From the NCBI GenBank assembly GCA_900769875.1, contig CAAGII010000058.1, positions 1-45,131 of the forward strand: 45,131 nt of DNA, given 5' to 3'. The DNA is from Clostridia bacterium. GTDB lineage: Bacteria > Bacillota > Clostridia > Christensenellales > Aristaeellaceae. The notes under the pieces were generated by a model that saw nothing but the letters and a program-made list of their open reading frames with translations, did not search any database and was not told the origin of the DNA. Of the stretch, positions 1 through 6,933 are shown one piece after another (the first letter of the stretch is position 1; each line of letters opens with the position of its first letter). The translations under genes and the position numbers were made by a program.

Positions 1-1229
1 AAGCCCGGATACATGCGCTGGAACTTCTTCGCGGGCACCTCCATGAAGTCGTCCTGCTCAATATACAGCTCCTTGCCAAAGGAGACGGTATGCGTGCCCA
101 TCTCAGGATGATCGGGGTGATTCTCCATGGTCAGCTGCACGGTTTTACCGTCCTCCCAGTTGTCGAGAATCACCTTCAGGGGGCGCAGCACCGCCATGGC
201 GCGAACGCTCTTTGCGCCGAGGTCGTCGCGCACGCAGGCCTCCAGCATGGCAAAGTCCACGGTGGAATCGGCCTTGCTCATGCCGATGCGGTCCACAAAG
301 TCGCGAATGGCTGCGCCTGTGTAACCGCGCCGCCGCAACGCGGACAGCGTGGGCATGCGGGGATCGTCCCAGCCGCGCACATAGCCGCCCTCGACCAGCT
401 GACGCAGATAGCGTTTGGACATGACGGTCTGCGTCATGTTCAGGCGGGCAAACTCGATCTGGCGCGGATGGGCAGGCAGCAGATTGGCGGCCTTCTCCAC
501 CACCCAGTCGTACAGGGGACGGTGGATTTCATACTCCAGCGAGCACAGGGAGTGGCTGATGCCCTCCAGCGCGTCGCCGATGGGATGCGCGAAGTCGTAC
601 ATCGGGTAGATGCACCACTTGTTGCCCGTGCGCCAGTGCTCCTTGTACAGGATGCGGTACATGGCGGGATCGCGCATCACGATATTGGGCGACGCCATGT
701 CGATCTTCATGCGCAGCGTCTTGCTCTTTTCCGGGAACTCGCCTGCGCGCATGCGGCGGAACAGCTCCAGCGATTCCTCCGCTGGACGGTCACGCCACGG
801 GCTGTTTCTGCCGGGCTCGGTGAGCGTGCCGCGGTAGGCGCGCATTTCCTCGGGCGTCAGCTCGTCCACATATGCCAGACCGCGCATGATCCAGTCCTCG
901 GCGATCTCGTAGCACTTGTCATAATAGTCGGATGCGTAATACAGTCCGCCAGTCCAGTGGAAGCCGAGCCAGTGGATGTCCTTCATGATGTTTTCCACAT
1001 ACTCCATGTCTTCCTTGGCGGGGTTCGTATCGTCAAAGCGAAGGTTGCACTGACCGCCGAATTTTTCCGCAGTCAGGAAATCCATAATCAGCGCCTTGCA
1101 GTGGCCGATGTGCATATAGCCGTTGGGTTCCGGAGGGAAGCGGGTGTGTACCTGCTGGTACTTGCCCTCTTTCAGATCCTGCGCTATCGCGTCCCAGATA
1201 AAATTGCTTCGGGTATTGTTCTCGTCCAT
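1..1229 (-). CDS. glnS: Glutaminyl-tRNA synthetase, 5' part (gene runs off the window)
   Basis: Class I aminoacyl-tRNA synthetase that charges tRNA-Gln with glutamine in the cytoplasm. Reading the minus strand from ATG at 1229 gives an open frame of about 409 codons to the window edge without a stop; the family is usually about 550 residues, so the C-terminal anticodon-binding beta-barrels are missing here. The HIGH signature is seen as NGYMHIGH at residues 36-43 and the KMSKS-like loop as VMSKR near residue 270. The text around PPEPNGYMHIGH and LRFDDTNP is typical of GlnRS rather than a discriminating GluRS. AAGGAGGA lies about 8 nt before the ATG. The promoter at 1300-1328 drives it. Confidence 0.93.
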   Translation of the reverse strand, partial: MDENNTRSNFIWDAIAQDLKEGKYQQVHTRFPPEPNGYMHIGHCKALIMDFLTAEKFGGQCNLRFDDTNPAKEDMEYVENIMKDIHWLGFHWTGGLYYASDYYDKCYEIAEDWIMRGLAYVDELTPEEMRAYRGTLTEPGRNSPWRDRPAEESLELFRRMRAGEFPEKSKTLRMKIDMASPNIVMRDPAMYRILYKEHWRTGNKWCIYPMYDFAHPIGDALEGISHSLCSLEYEIHRPLYDWVVEKAANLLPAHPRQIEFARLNMTQTVMSKRYLRQLVEGGYVRGWDDPRMPTLSALRRRGYTGAAIRDFVDRIGMSKADSTVDFAMLEACVRDDLGAKSVRAMAVLRPLKVILDNWEDGKTVQLTMENHPDHPEMGTHTVSFGKELYIEQDDFMEVPAKKFQRMYPG

Positions 1230-1299
1230 GTGACTTTTCCTCCTTCTCCCATGATGCTGCCGGGATGCTCCGGCGATTTGCACAGCCGTGCATTGCTTC

Positions 1300-1328
1300 A
1301 TTATAAACGAAAATGCAGGAAATGACAA
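1300..1328 (-). promoter_or_regulatory. Sigma-A promoter of glnS
   Basis: Minus strand TTGTCA (1323-1328), 17-bp spacer, TATAAT (1300-1305), about 70 nt before the glnS start. No T-box-like leader fits in this short interval. Confidence 0.75.
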
Positions 1329-1426
1329 GGGGGAGAGCGCCCGGATATGACCGGATAGACGAATTTGCCCCTTGCCAACTCCATCTGCGTATGGTATGCT
1401 GAATCCATCAGGGAGGGGAATTGCAT

Positions 1427-1891
1427 ATGACGCATCTGGATTTCTGGCAATCGTTTTTGCGTGACACACATCGACCTGCCGGGCTCCCCATGCCCGCTGC
1501 ATGGCACTTTGACCTGAACGAGCGTGACGCCAACGCGTTGCTCCAGCTGGTGCTCAGGGATGTGAAGCATGCCACCGCTTCCAGCCTGTGGAGCTTTGAG
1601 CTGGAGGGTGATCCCCTGCCGGAGGAAGGCACGCTCTCCATCGTCACCGACTGGGACGGAGAACCGTGGTGCGTGATCGAAACGACCCGCGTGCACACGC
1701 TTCCCTACAGGGATATCACCTTCGAGCTTGCCCGCCTCGAGGGCGAGGATGATGACCTGGACAGCTGGCGCCGCCACCATGAGGCGTTCTTTCGCGAGGA
1801 CGGCAACGAGCTTGGCTACACATTCACAGAGGACATGCCGGTTGTGCTGGAAGAATTCCGCGTGATCTACCAGCGCGAGGGCGATGCGTGA
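1427..1891 (+). CDS. ASCH domain protein
   Basis: A 154-residue acidic protein matching the ASCH fold (PUA-like, predicted RNA or nucleotide binding). The typical core is seen in the C-terminal half: a strand with DWDGEPWCVIETTRV followed by PYRDITFELARLEGEDD, then a helix with WRRHHEAFF and the end strand VVLEEFRVIY. An upstream in-frame TTG at 1421 is possible, but GGGAGGGG at 1411-1418 is spaced better for the ATG at 1427. The substrate of ASCH proteins is mostly unknown. It is the last ordinary chromosomal gene before the integrative region. Confidence 0.8.
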   Translation: MTHLDFWQSFLRDTHRPAGLPMPAAWHFDLNERDANALLQLVLRDVKHATASSLWSFELEGDPLPEEGTLSIVTDWDGEPWCVIETTRVHTLPYRDITFELARLEGEDDDLDSWRRHHEAFFREDGNELGYTFTEDMPVVLEEFRVIYQREGDA

Positions 1892-2157
1892 ACTGAGACG
1901 AGCGGACCGGTAGGGGGATGATAACCTCCAAGGGGTCGTGAGGCATGTCTTCATGATGGTTCAGTTGATCTTTGATCCACCTATCACGACTGCCGCGACT
2001 GATCGTATGAACCGGCTTGAAATGAGTTTGAGTGGCGGGCATATGTGATAGCGAATGCGCTGACTCCTGAAAGTTGATTAATTCGTTACTAAACGTAACA
2101 ATAGTTTCATTTTTAGGTAGAGGGGATGTGATATAATAAATATAGCTATGATAACGC
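1892..2157 (+). other. Intergenic stretch at the left edge of the integrative region
   Basis: No convincing gene. Composition becomes AT-rich after about 2060. A small hairpin GTTAC-taaac-GTAAC lies near 2085-2100 and TATAATAAAT near 2133. I looked for a third copy of the tRNA-Trp 3' end that would mark the left attachment site of the first element and do not see one. Confidence 0.5.
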
Positions 2158-2211
2158 TTGACATTTTGCGGGGGGGATAAAAAAATCACCAAAACGGAGG
2201 GAGGTATAAAG

Positions 2212-2436
2212 ATACGCATCATTCTCGATACCGACAAGAAGACCGTCACTGTACCGTGGAACTACACCGACAAGCTGGCAGTCATGAACCGCACCATCAA
2301 GGAGGCGATGGGTGCAGAGGCAAAGACACTGGATTTCAAGCAGTATCTGCAAGACTGCTGAAAGTATGCCATGGAAAATTTTGACACGCAGTTGAAGACG
2401 GCACAGAAGTCCGTCAAGCCGGAAAAGAAGGGCTAA
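2212..2436 (+). pseudogene. Decayed copy of the 79-aa element protein
   Basis: In-frame homologue of the intact gene at 6934-7173: nearly the same codons for RIILDTDKKTVTVPWNYTD, NRTIKEAMGAEAKTLDFK and QYLQDC. The start codon is ATA instead of ATG, although the ribosome site GGGAGGTATAAA is kept. The Trp codon TGG after QYLQDC is TGA (2359-2361). The frame then continues with KYAMENFDTQLKTAQK-like codons to TAA at 2434-2436. Two lesions that abolish expression make this a recent pseudogene. The upstream TTGACA plus G-tract is also shared with the intact copy. Confidence 0.8.
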
Positions 2437-2440
2437 TTCT

Positions 2441-2506
2441 ATGGCGAAGCGAGTCACGCCCGAGATCGTGAAGCACACTTTCAAGGAAGTTGTGCGGGCG
2501 GTATAA
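2441..2506 (+). pseudogene. Remnant of a short ORF downstream of the 79-aa gene
   Basis: ATG at 2441 opens a 21-codon frame, MAKRVTPEIVKHTFKEVVRA plus one residue, ending at TAA. The same text, PEIVKHTIQEVVRE, recurs at 7176-7261 in the second element, where it has no ATG but runs to a TGA overlapping the next gene's start. The shared reading frame suggests a short coding sequence that was once the second gene of this cassette. Function unknown. Confidence 0.4.
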
Positions 2507-2563
2507 TTAGAGAGTGGATTTATAGTCGTAATGTTTTCAATGAAGTATTAGGGAGGACTAAAA

Positions 2564-3274
2564 ATGAAAAAGTTGATTTCTTTGCTGTTGGTTGTAGCGT
2601 GTCTATTTAGCAGTGCCTGTATCGTCATGGCGGAAGAGCAGAAGGATGAATCTGCATTCGATCAAGAGACATTTGATGCATTTGTTGAATGTTTTGAGGC
2701 GTTCTGTAAAGAGTATTTTGCAGAGAAGACCGAAAAAGAATCTGTTGATGTTGAGAAACTGAATGAAAGAATTGTGACGCTGTCTCCTGAAGAAGCGTAT
2801 CTTGCTTATGCAGAAAGTTGTGTTCTGCTCATTTCGGCAGCAGCAAACGATGGCTATGACATTATTACTTCCATTTATGAATATAGCCCTGCAGATATTG
2901 CAAAGGCCTTTGTTATTGCAGAGGATTTGTATGCGATTGATGTATCTGGTATCAGGCGGAATAAGGATGGTTCACAGTATGATGATTTAGTAACTGCAAG
3001 AAACGGTTATAGTAGCCTGAAAGCAAACGTTGCTCTTCTTGGTTTGATTTTGCAGAATCCGATAGAAGTCCCTGAAAAATATACCTATATTGATGATTGC
3101 ATCAACAAAGCATACGAAAAGCTTGTTGAACTTGATACGCTCATGACTAACTTCTGCAATGGAACCGACACTAGAAGCACGTTTGCTGTTTGGGAAGATG
3201 CAGAGACTCTTTATTGGGATGAAAGCATTCTGGTGTTGAGAGCGATATTCTACGTAGATACGATGTGTGATTGA
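2564..3274 (+). CDS. Predicted secreted protein, cargo of the first element
   Basis: A 236-residue protein that I do not recognise. The first 23 residues form a clear signal peptide (MKKLISLLLVVACLF, then an Ala-X-Ala-like VMA before EEQK). The Cys in SSAC is not in a classic lipobox, so export by signal peptidase I is the better guess. The rest is acidic, helical and AT-rich in codon use, unlike the GC-rich chromosome. Ribosome site AGGGAGGAC lies 7 nt before ATG. It follows the decayed 79-aa gene and ends at a strong terminator, which is the cargo position in the element; the second element has a different membrane protein in the same slot. Confidence 0.75.
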   Translation: MKKLISLLLVVACLFSSACIVMAEEQKDESAFDQETFDAFVECFEAFCKEYFAEKTEKESVDVEKLNERIVTLSPEEAYLAYAESCVLLISAAANDGYDIITSIYEYSPADIAKAFVIAEDLYAIDVSGIRRNKDGSQYDDLVTARNGYSSLKANVALLGLILQNPIEVPEKYTYIDDCINKAYEKLVELDTLMTNFCNGTDTRSTFAVWEDAETLYWDESILVLRAIFYVDTMCD

Positions 3275-3283
3275 TTCTCTTTT

Positions 3284-3317
3284 CCTCGCCGTTTAAAATA
3301 ACGGCGGGGATATTTTT
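3284..3317 (+). terminator. Terminator after the secreted protein
   Basis: Stem CCTCGCCGTT / AACGGCGGGG with loop TAAAAT, followed by ATATTTTT. Confidence 0.85.
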
Positions 3318-3450
3318 CGGTTGATTTGATTGATTCTGGCGAATCAGCAAGGCTGGAGGAATCAACACACCGAGGCTCGTGGAGCATAACGATCATTGTA
3401 CCTTTACAACTTGATAATTCTGTGTGGTTGGTTTGTGGAAAGGATGAATA

Positions 3451-3610
3451 ATGAATCAGTCCATTTCACTTGCTAATTACATTGACGAATGTAAAGATAC
3501 TTTCGCGCCTCTTGGGTCATGCTGATGTGAATATCACCTATAACCTATATATTCACCTGTATGGGGATGGCTTTGATGAAATGTATTCTGCCTTGGTGGG
3601 GAATGGGTGA
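3451..3610 (+). pseudogene. Tyrosine integrase with large internal deletion (first element)
   Basis: The first 14 codons, MNQSISLANYIDEC, match the start of the intact integrase at 7866 (MNASISLTSYIAEW). From 3489 onward the DNA is almost identical to the last 130 bp of that gene, encoding KILSRLLGHADVNITYN and the C-terminus ending LVGNG. About 780 bp, including the catalytic Arg, Lys and HxxR, are missing, and the junction shifts the frame. The join is at GAATG / ATGTAAAG, where both parents share ATG. The catalytic Tyr codon survives but is out of frame with the start. It cannot make an active recombinase. Confidence 0.88.
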
Positions 3611-3620
3611 CAGCAAAAGA

Positions 3621-3652
3621 AAGAACGCAGACCCTCTCGAATCTGCGTTCTT
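3621..3652 (+). terminator. Integrase terminator, first copy
   Basis: AAGAACGCAGA / TCTGCGTTCTT inverted repeat between the integrase remnant and the tRNA 3' end. It is duplicated at 8809-8840 and is probably bidirectional, stopping tRNA-side transcripts too. Confidence 0.7.
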
Positions 3653-3653
3653 C

Positions 3654-3704
3654 TGGCAGGGGCAGAAGGACTCGAACCCTCAACAAAGGTTTTGGAGACC
3701 CACG
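3654..3704 (-). repeat. Attachment-site duplication: 3' part of tRNA-Trp
   Basis: 51 bp identical to 8842-8892: the CCA end, T arm, variable loop and anticodon arm of tRNA-Trp on the minus strand. Identity stops at 3704/8892, in the anticodon stem. It marks the left junction of the second element and is where the first element's integrase end joins it. Distance between the two copies is 5188 bp. Confidence 0.85.
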
Positions 3705-3763
3705 ACAGGTGCTGACGCACCTGCGGCCTTATGCGCCATACTTCCAACCTTGATAACACTAAT

Positions 3764-3792
3764 AGTATAATGTCTCCATGCTGATTCGTCAA
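3764..3792 (-). promoter_or_regulatory. tRNA-type promoter reading into the partial tRNA
   Basis: Minus strand TTGACG (3787-3792), 17-bp spacer, TATACT (3764-3769). The bases after the -10, TATACTATTAGTGTTATCAA, resemble those after the real tRNA-Trp promoter at 8935, TATACTATGTGTGTTGCCAA. A transcript would pass a hairpin CAGGTGC-GTCA-GCACCTG (near 3704-3722) and then the partial tRNA. Confidence 0.55.
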
Positions 3793-3925
3793 GAGTCAGC
3801 GCACACTCACAATCTACAACGAATATGACAATGACCCTCCATTGATGGATGCTGTTTTTATTAGCACCTGCCATTTTTGTTTGTATTCATAATGGAGACC
3901 AACATTTTTGACATACCAACAGCAG

Positions 3926-3968
3926 ACAGCATCACCTTTCCTTTTGTGGATTGGTGGTGCTGTTTTGT
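3926..3968. terminator. Possible hairpin terminator after the serine recombinase
   Basis: CAGCATCACC and GGTGGTGCTG form a long imperfect stem. The T-rich side (TTTTGTTT) is on the plus strand, so its role for the minus-strand recombinase is uncertain. Confidence 0.35.
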
Positions 3969-4523
3969 TTATGCCTGTTCCATTGCCTTGACCTTGCGAT
4001 AGAAGGTTGCCTTTGTCATGCCTGCCTGTTTCATTGCCTCTACGGCAGTCATATTGCCCTGTTTCCACGCCTCAACAATGTTGGTGAAGTTGTCGCAAGG
4101 CTTGATTTCAGGTCGCCCCATACGCCCTTCCTGCTTGGCTATGGCGATGCCCTCTGCTTGCCTACAAAGGATTTGTTCCCTCTCAAACTGGGCGAGGCTG
4201 GCGAACACAGACAGCATAAATCTTCCTGCTGGCGTTGATGTGTCGATCTGTTCTTTCTGCGACACAAACGCCACACCCTTTTTGTTCAGTACATCAATGA
4301 TGTTCAGCAGGTCGCGCGTATCCCTTGCGAGGCGGGAATAACTTTCGACCTCAACAATATCACCTTCACGCACATAGTCAAGCATTGCTTGGAGTTGCGG
4401 GCGGTTGGTGTCCTTTCCGCTGATTTTCTCCAAATAGACCTTATCATACAGGGCTTTGTCCTGCTCTTGGCGGGCGGTGTTCTGTTCCTTGGTGCTGACG
4501 CGGATATACTTGATGCGTGCCAT
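3969..4523 (-). CDS. Small serine recombinase (resolvase/invertase family)
   Basis: A 184-residue site-specific recombinase. The catalytic Ser is S10 in KYIRVSTKEQN; the family Arg-rich catalytic block is seen as YSRLARDTRDLLNI, then the FASLAQFEREQI helix E. The C-terminal helix-turn-helix is GNMTAVEAMKQAGMTKATFY. Length is standard for Hin/Tn3 resolvase-type enzymes. The start is chosen at 4523 because AAAGGAAG lies before it and MARIKYIRVST is the family N-terminus; the frame is open 12 codons further upstream. It reads away from a repeat-rich control region (4524-4680) that probably holds its binding sites. Possible jobs are multimer resolution of the circular element or inversion; no invertible segment is seen. 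Confidence 0.92.
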   Translation of the reverse strand: MARIKYIRVSTKEQNTARQEQDKALYDKVYLEKISGKDTNRPQLQAMLDYVREGDIVEVESYSRLARDTRDLLNIIDVLNKKGVAFVSQKEQIDTSTPAGRFMLSVFASLAQFEREQILCRQAEGIAIAKQEGRMGRPEIKPCDNFTNIVEAWKQGNMTAVEAMKQAGMTKATFYRKVKAMEQA

Positions 4524-4680
4524 GTGATACACTTCCTTTCGACAGGCAAATAGTATCATAAGTGTATCACAATGTCAAGCGTAATTTTGATACGTCACAA
4601 AATAAAGTTTTTAAGTTTGTGATACGCAGAAACGCACCATTTTTGACCGTCTCACAAAGTATAGTATTTGATACGCATAG
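4524..4680. promoter_or_regulatory. Repeat-rich res-like / operator region of the serine recombinase
   Basis: Six copies of TGATAC or its complement GTATCA at 4525, 4553, 4564, 4588, 4620 and 4669. They include an 11-bp perfect inverted repeat GTGATACACTT (4524-4534) / AAGTGTATCAC (4560-4570) over the recombinase start, and TTTGTGATACGCA (4616-4628) with TTTGATACGCA (4667-4677). This is the usual place for a res site that also serves as the recombinase operator. The rest of the interval up to 4855 shows no gene. Confidence 0.6.
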
Positions 4681-4855
4681 GGGTAGGGTAATTTCGGGAA
4701 AAAATATTATTCGCACCCCCATACCGCCTTTGTGTGGCTCACGCTCCCACAAAATGATGTTTTGATTTTGAAAGACGGGATAGGACGAAAGAAGTTAAGA
4801 GAATACACCTGACCGCCATATATATTGAGACCAATAGATGGAGGTGTATTTCAAT

Positions 4856-5008
4856 ATGGATAATAACAACATGATTTGTGTATCGGTTCGCATGACCCGC
4901 GAGGAATATTTGGCATTACAGATGATGGCAAAGCAGGATTTCACAACAATGTCGGGCATACTTCGCAAACTATTGCGGGATGCCGTAGAAAGGGAGTTGT
5001 ATCAATGA
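4856..5008 (+). CDS. Small ribbon-helix-helix-like protein
   Basis: A 50-residue ORF starting at ATG 4856 behind GGAGGTG (4840-4846, 9-nt spacing). Its layout, a short strand MICVSVRMTREEYLAL then helices QMMAKQDF and MSGILRKLLRDAVERELY, is that of a ribbon-helix-helix DNA-binding protein of the Arc/MetJ or mobilisation-accessory kind. The assignment rests on pattern only. Its stop TGA overlaps the ATG of the next small ORF, suggesting translational coupling. Likely a regulator of the element. Confidence 0.65.
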   Translation: MDNNNMICVSVRMTREEYLALQMMAKQDFTTMSGILRKLLRDAVERELYQ

Positions 5009-5166
5009 GAAACAAAATGTATATGCTGAACCATCAGCGACAACTGATAGGCGTGTATGGCTCAAAGATGAATGAAAGCACGCGTGCCTATAACGATATG
5101 AAGTTGAGGCTGTTGGAGGAAGAAGCCTGTGAGGAATTGAAGCGGGACTTCATCCAGTCCGCATAG
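5005..5166 (+). CDS. Small hypothetical protein (53 aa)
   Basis: ATG at 5005 overlaps the TGA of the ribbon-helix-helix ORF by 4 nt, and the frame ends at TAG 5164-5166. The protein, starting MRNKMYMLNHQRQLIGVYGS, is basic at its start and ends in an acidic helix (LRLLEEEACEELKRDF). Not recognised. Coupling to a good upstream gene is the main evidence that it is expressed. Confidence 0.55.
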   Translation: MRNKMYMLNHQRQLIGVYGSKMNESTRAYNDMKLRLLEEEACEELKRDFIQSA

Positions 5167-5172
5167 GATGAA

Positions 5173-5253
5173 ATGGCGAAAGCCAACAGCGAAAACGCAA
5201 GGCAATTTGTGGATGAAGTAAACAGAGCGTTTCATTCATTGGGGCTAAAATGA
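5173..5253 (+). CDS. Possible 26-aa ORF
   Basis: ATG 5173 to TGA 5251-5253 encodes MAKANSENARQFVDEVNRAF plus six residues, a single amphipathic helix. It follows the 53-aa ORF by 6 nt and is followed at once by a strong terminator, so it would be the last member of the small operon. The short length makes it uncertain. Confidence 0.35.
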   Translation: MAKANSENARQFVDEVNRAFHSLGLK

Positions 5254-5257
5254 TGGT

Positions 5258-5290
5258 GGGAGCGTTTCGCCGTGCGAAACACTCCCTTTT
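5258..5290 (+). terminator. Terminator of the small-ORF operon
   Basis: Stem GGGAGCGTTTCG / CGAAACACTCCC with a short loop, then TTTT. Confidence 0.85.
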
Positions 5291-5387
5291 GCGTTGCCCC
5301 GCTGCCGTCGGCAGGGGGCACGCAGCATCATCCGTCAAATTAGTATAGAATCTATAAGGATACCAATAGAATTGGCGGACGTGGTTT

Positions 5388-6578
5388 TTATTCGGGTTCA
5401 CGGATAACAGAAAAACGATAGTTGCCCTTGCGTCCCTCTGTTATGGTATAGCCGGATGCGATAATTCTGCGTTTGACGGTAGTCCATCCGCACAACCGCC
5501 CTGACTCATTCCGCAGGTTCAGCACTTCACATAGTTTCTGTTTTTCGGCGGTGAATAGTTGGCAATCAAGAAAGTAATCCGGCACATTGACAATCGTGCT
5601 GTCCGTTGCAGGGAGATACAGGCAGGATAAGTCATTGTTGATTCGTCCGCGCACCTGAACCTGTGTATCTTCATCCAGACTATGAACAATCGCAAAATCA
5701 ACAGGCGATTTAATTTTGAGGCTTGTTTCACTACTGGAATTGATGATAAAAAGATTGTATTCCGGCGGGATGGTGTAATGTTTTAGCAACTGTTCCCGCA
5801 CGTCCAACTGCTCTTGGGTCATTTCATGGTCGGTGTTGCTGATGCTCCACACGCATATAGGATTGAAGCCTGTTTCGCGGGCGATCTGCTCCAACTGTTT
5901 CATGGTACGAATGTGTGCCACATATAGCAGACCAGTTTTGTCGGGGCTGATGGCTTTCAGCGTTTCTTTCAGGTTGGTATAGCGAAAGATGCGCTTTGTC
6001 TCATAATAAATGATTTCGCTATCGTCAATGGGGAGGCAATACTTGGGCGCATCAAATTCGTTTTCTACCTGTGTGGGCGTAGCGGTCAGCGCGACAACCT
6101 TTGTATGATCGTTCCTGACAGCACGCTCTAATCCTCTCTTGGCGATGCTGTGATAATTGGGCTGACGGGAAAAATACTGAAACTTGATAAGGCTGTGTAA
6201 TTCATCACAGATGATATAGTCAAAATGCTTGTGGAAATCGGGGTCTCTATCCAACAGCACACCGAATTTCGCATAGGTGATAATCACGATACGCTTGTCA
6301 GTTTCAAACATATCATTGTCGAAGTTGATGCCGTCCAATTCAGTCTCCCACATGTGATACAGGGGGCGAGCGTTGTAGTTTTGAAGAATTTGCTCTTTGC
6401 CGTTGATGGTATCAATCAAATACACAATCTTGTGGATGGGGTCTGCCACGGTTGATGGGATGGCAGTCAGGGCAAAGTATGTTTTTCCGCTGCCTGTTGG
6501 GGCTTTAACAATATTCAGTTTGTCCTGTGCCAGCATAGATGGATTAACAAGTTGAGACAGGTATTTTGAACCAATCAT
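5388..6578 (-). CDS. DEAD/DEAH-box (SF2) helicase of the element
   Basis: A 396-residue superfamily 2 NTPase. Walker A is APTGSGKT at residues 26-33, Walker B is DELH at 125-128, motif III is TATPT at 165-169, and the motif VI arginine finger region is seen as QVQVRGRINND in the second RecA lobe. No nuclease, primase or zinc domain is visible. The start at 6578 is chosen for AAAGGAG about 8 nt upstream; the frame is open for 62 more codons, but that part is AT-rich and unlike a protein. A lone helicase in a small integrative element is most likely for replication or excision. The gene faces the small operon and is preceded by iteron-like repeats. Confidence 0.85.
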   Translation of the reverse strand: MIGSKYLSQLVNPSMLAQDKLNIVKAPTGSGKTYFALTAIPSTVADPIHKIVYLIDTINGKEQILQNYNARPLYHMWETELDGINFDNDMFETDKRIVIITYAKFGVLLDRDPDFHKHFDYIICDELHSLIKFQYFSRQPNYHSIAKRGLERAVRNDHTKVVALTATPTQVENEFDAPKYCLPIDDSEIIYYETKRIFRYTNLKETLKAISPDKTGLLYVAHIRTMKQLEQIARETGFNPICVWSISNTDHEMTQEQLDVREQLLKHYTIPPEYNLFIINSSSETSLKIKSPVDFAIVHSLDEDTQVQVRGRINNDLSCLYLPATDSTIVNVPDYFLDCQLFTAEKQKLCEVLNLRNESGRLCGWTTVKRRIIASGYTITEGRKGNYRFSVIREPE

Positions 6579-6877
6579 TTTCAATACTCCTTTGTTATGA
6601 ATACATTCAAGAAAAATATCATTTCTTATGTATATATTATAACATATTTTTTTATAAAAATCAATTAAAGCACCTTTGAACCATGTCGTTACGACGGAAA
6701 ACAGAGCAGAACGCATTGTTTCACAGGAGAAACACGTCATTCCACACCAAAACGAATGGAACACGATGCGAAACGATGTGAAACAAATGAAAACGGCGAG
6801 AATTTGTGATAATTAACCTTGTTTTCGTGTATAATCACCGCAAAATGACAGAATATATATAAATTCACCAAAAAGAC
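6579..6877. other. AT-rich control region with iteron-like direct repeats
   Basis: No gene. At 6754-6794 four near-tandem 10-11-bp units occur: GAATGGAACAC, GATGCGAAAC, GATGTGAAAC, AAATGAAAAC. A related GTTTCACAGGAGAAAC palindrome lies at about 6719-6734. The region separates the divergent helicase and 79-aa genes and is a candidate origin or repressor-binding site. Confidence 0.5.
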
Positions 6878-6903
6878 TTGACATTTAGCGGGGGGGGTAT
6901 AAT
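6878..6903 (+). promoter_or_regulatory. Promoter with a G-tract spacer, upstream of the 79-aa gene
   Basis: TTGACA (6878-6883) and TATAAT (6898-6903) are separated by 14 bp that include a run of 8 G. The same TTGACATTT-GCG-G7 arrangement precedes the decayed copy (2158-2177), with one G fewer. A 14-bp spacer is too short for good sigma-A binding. Confidence 0.55.
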
Positions 6904-6933
6904 AAAACTACCAAATTTCAGGGAGGTATAAAT

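Noticed and set aside
1892..2157. Left attachment site of the first element
   Set aside because: No third copy of the tRNA-Trp 3' sequence could be found; the left border stays undefined.
2359..2361. TGA read as Trp or selenocysteine in the left 79-aa gene
   Set aside because: TGA is a normal stop throughout the window, the start codon is also lost, and no SECIS-like hairpin is evident.
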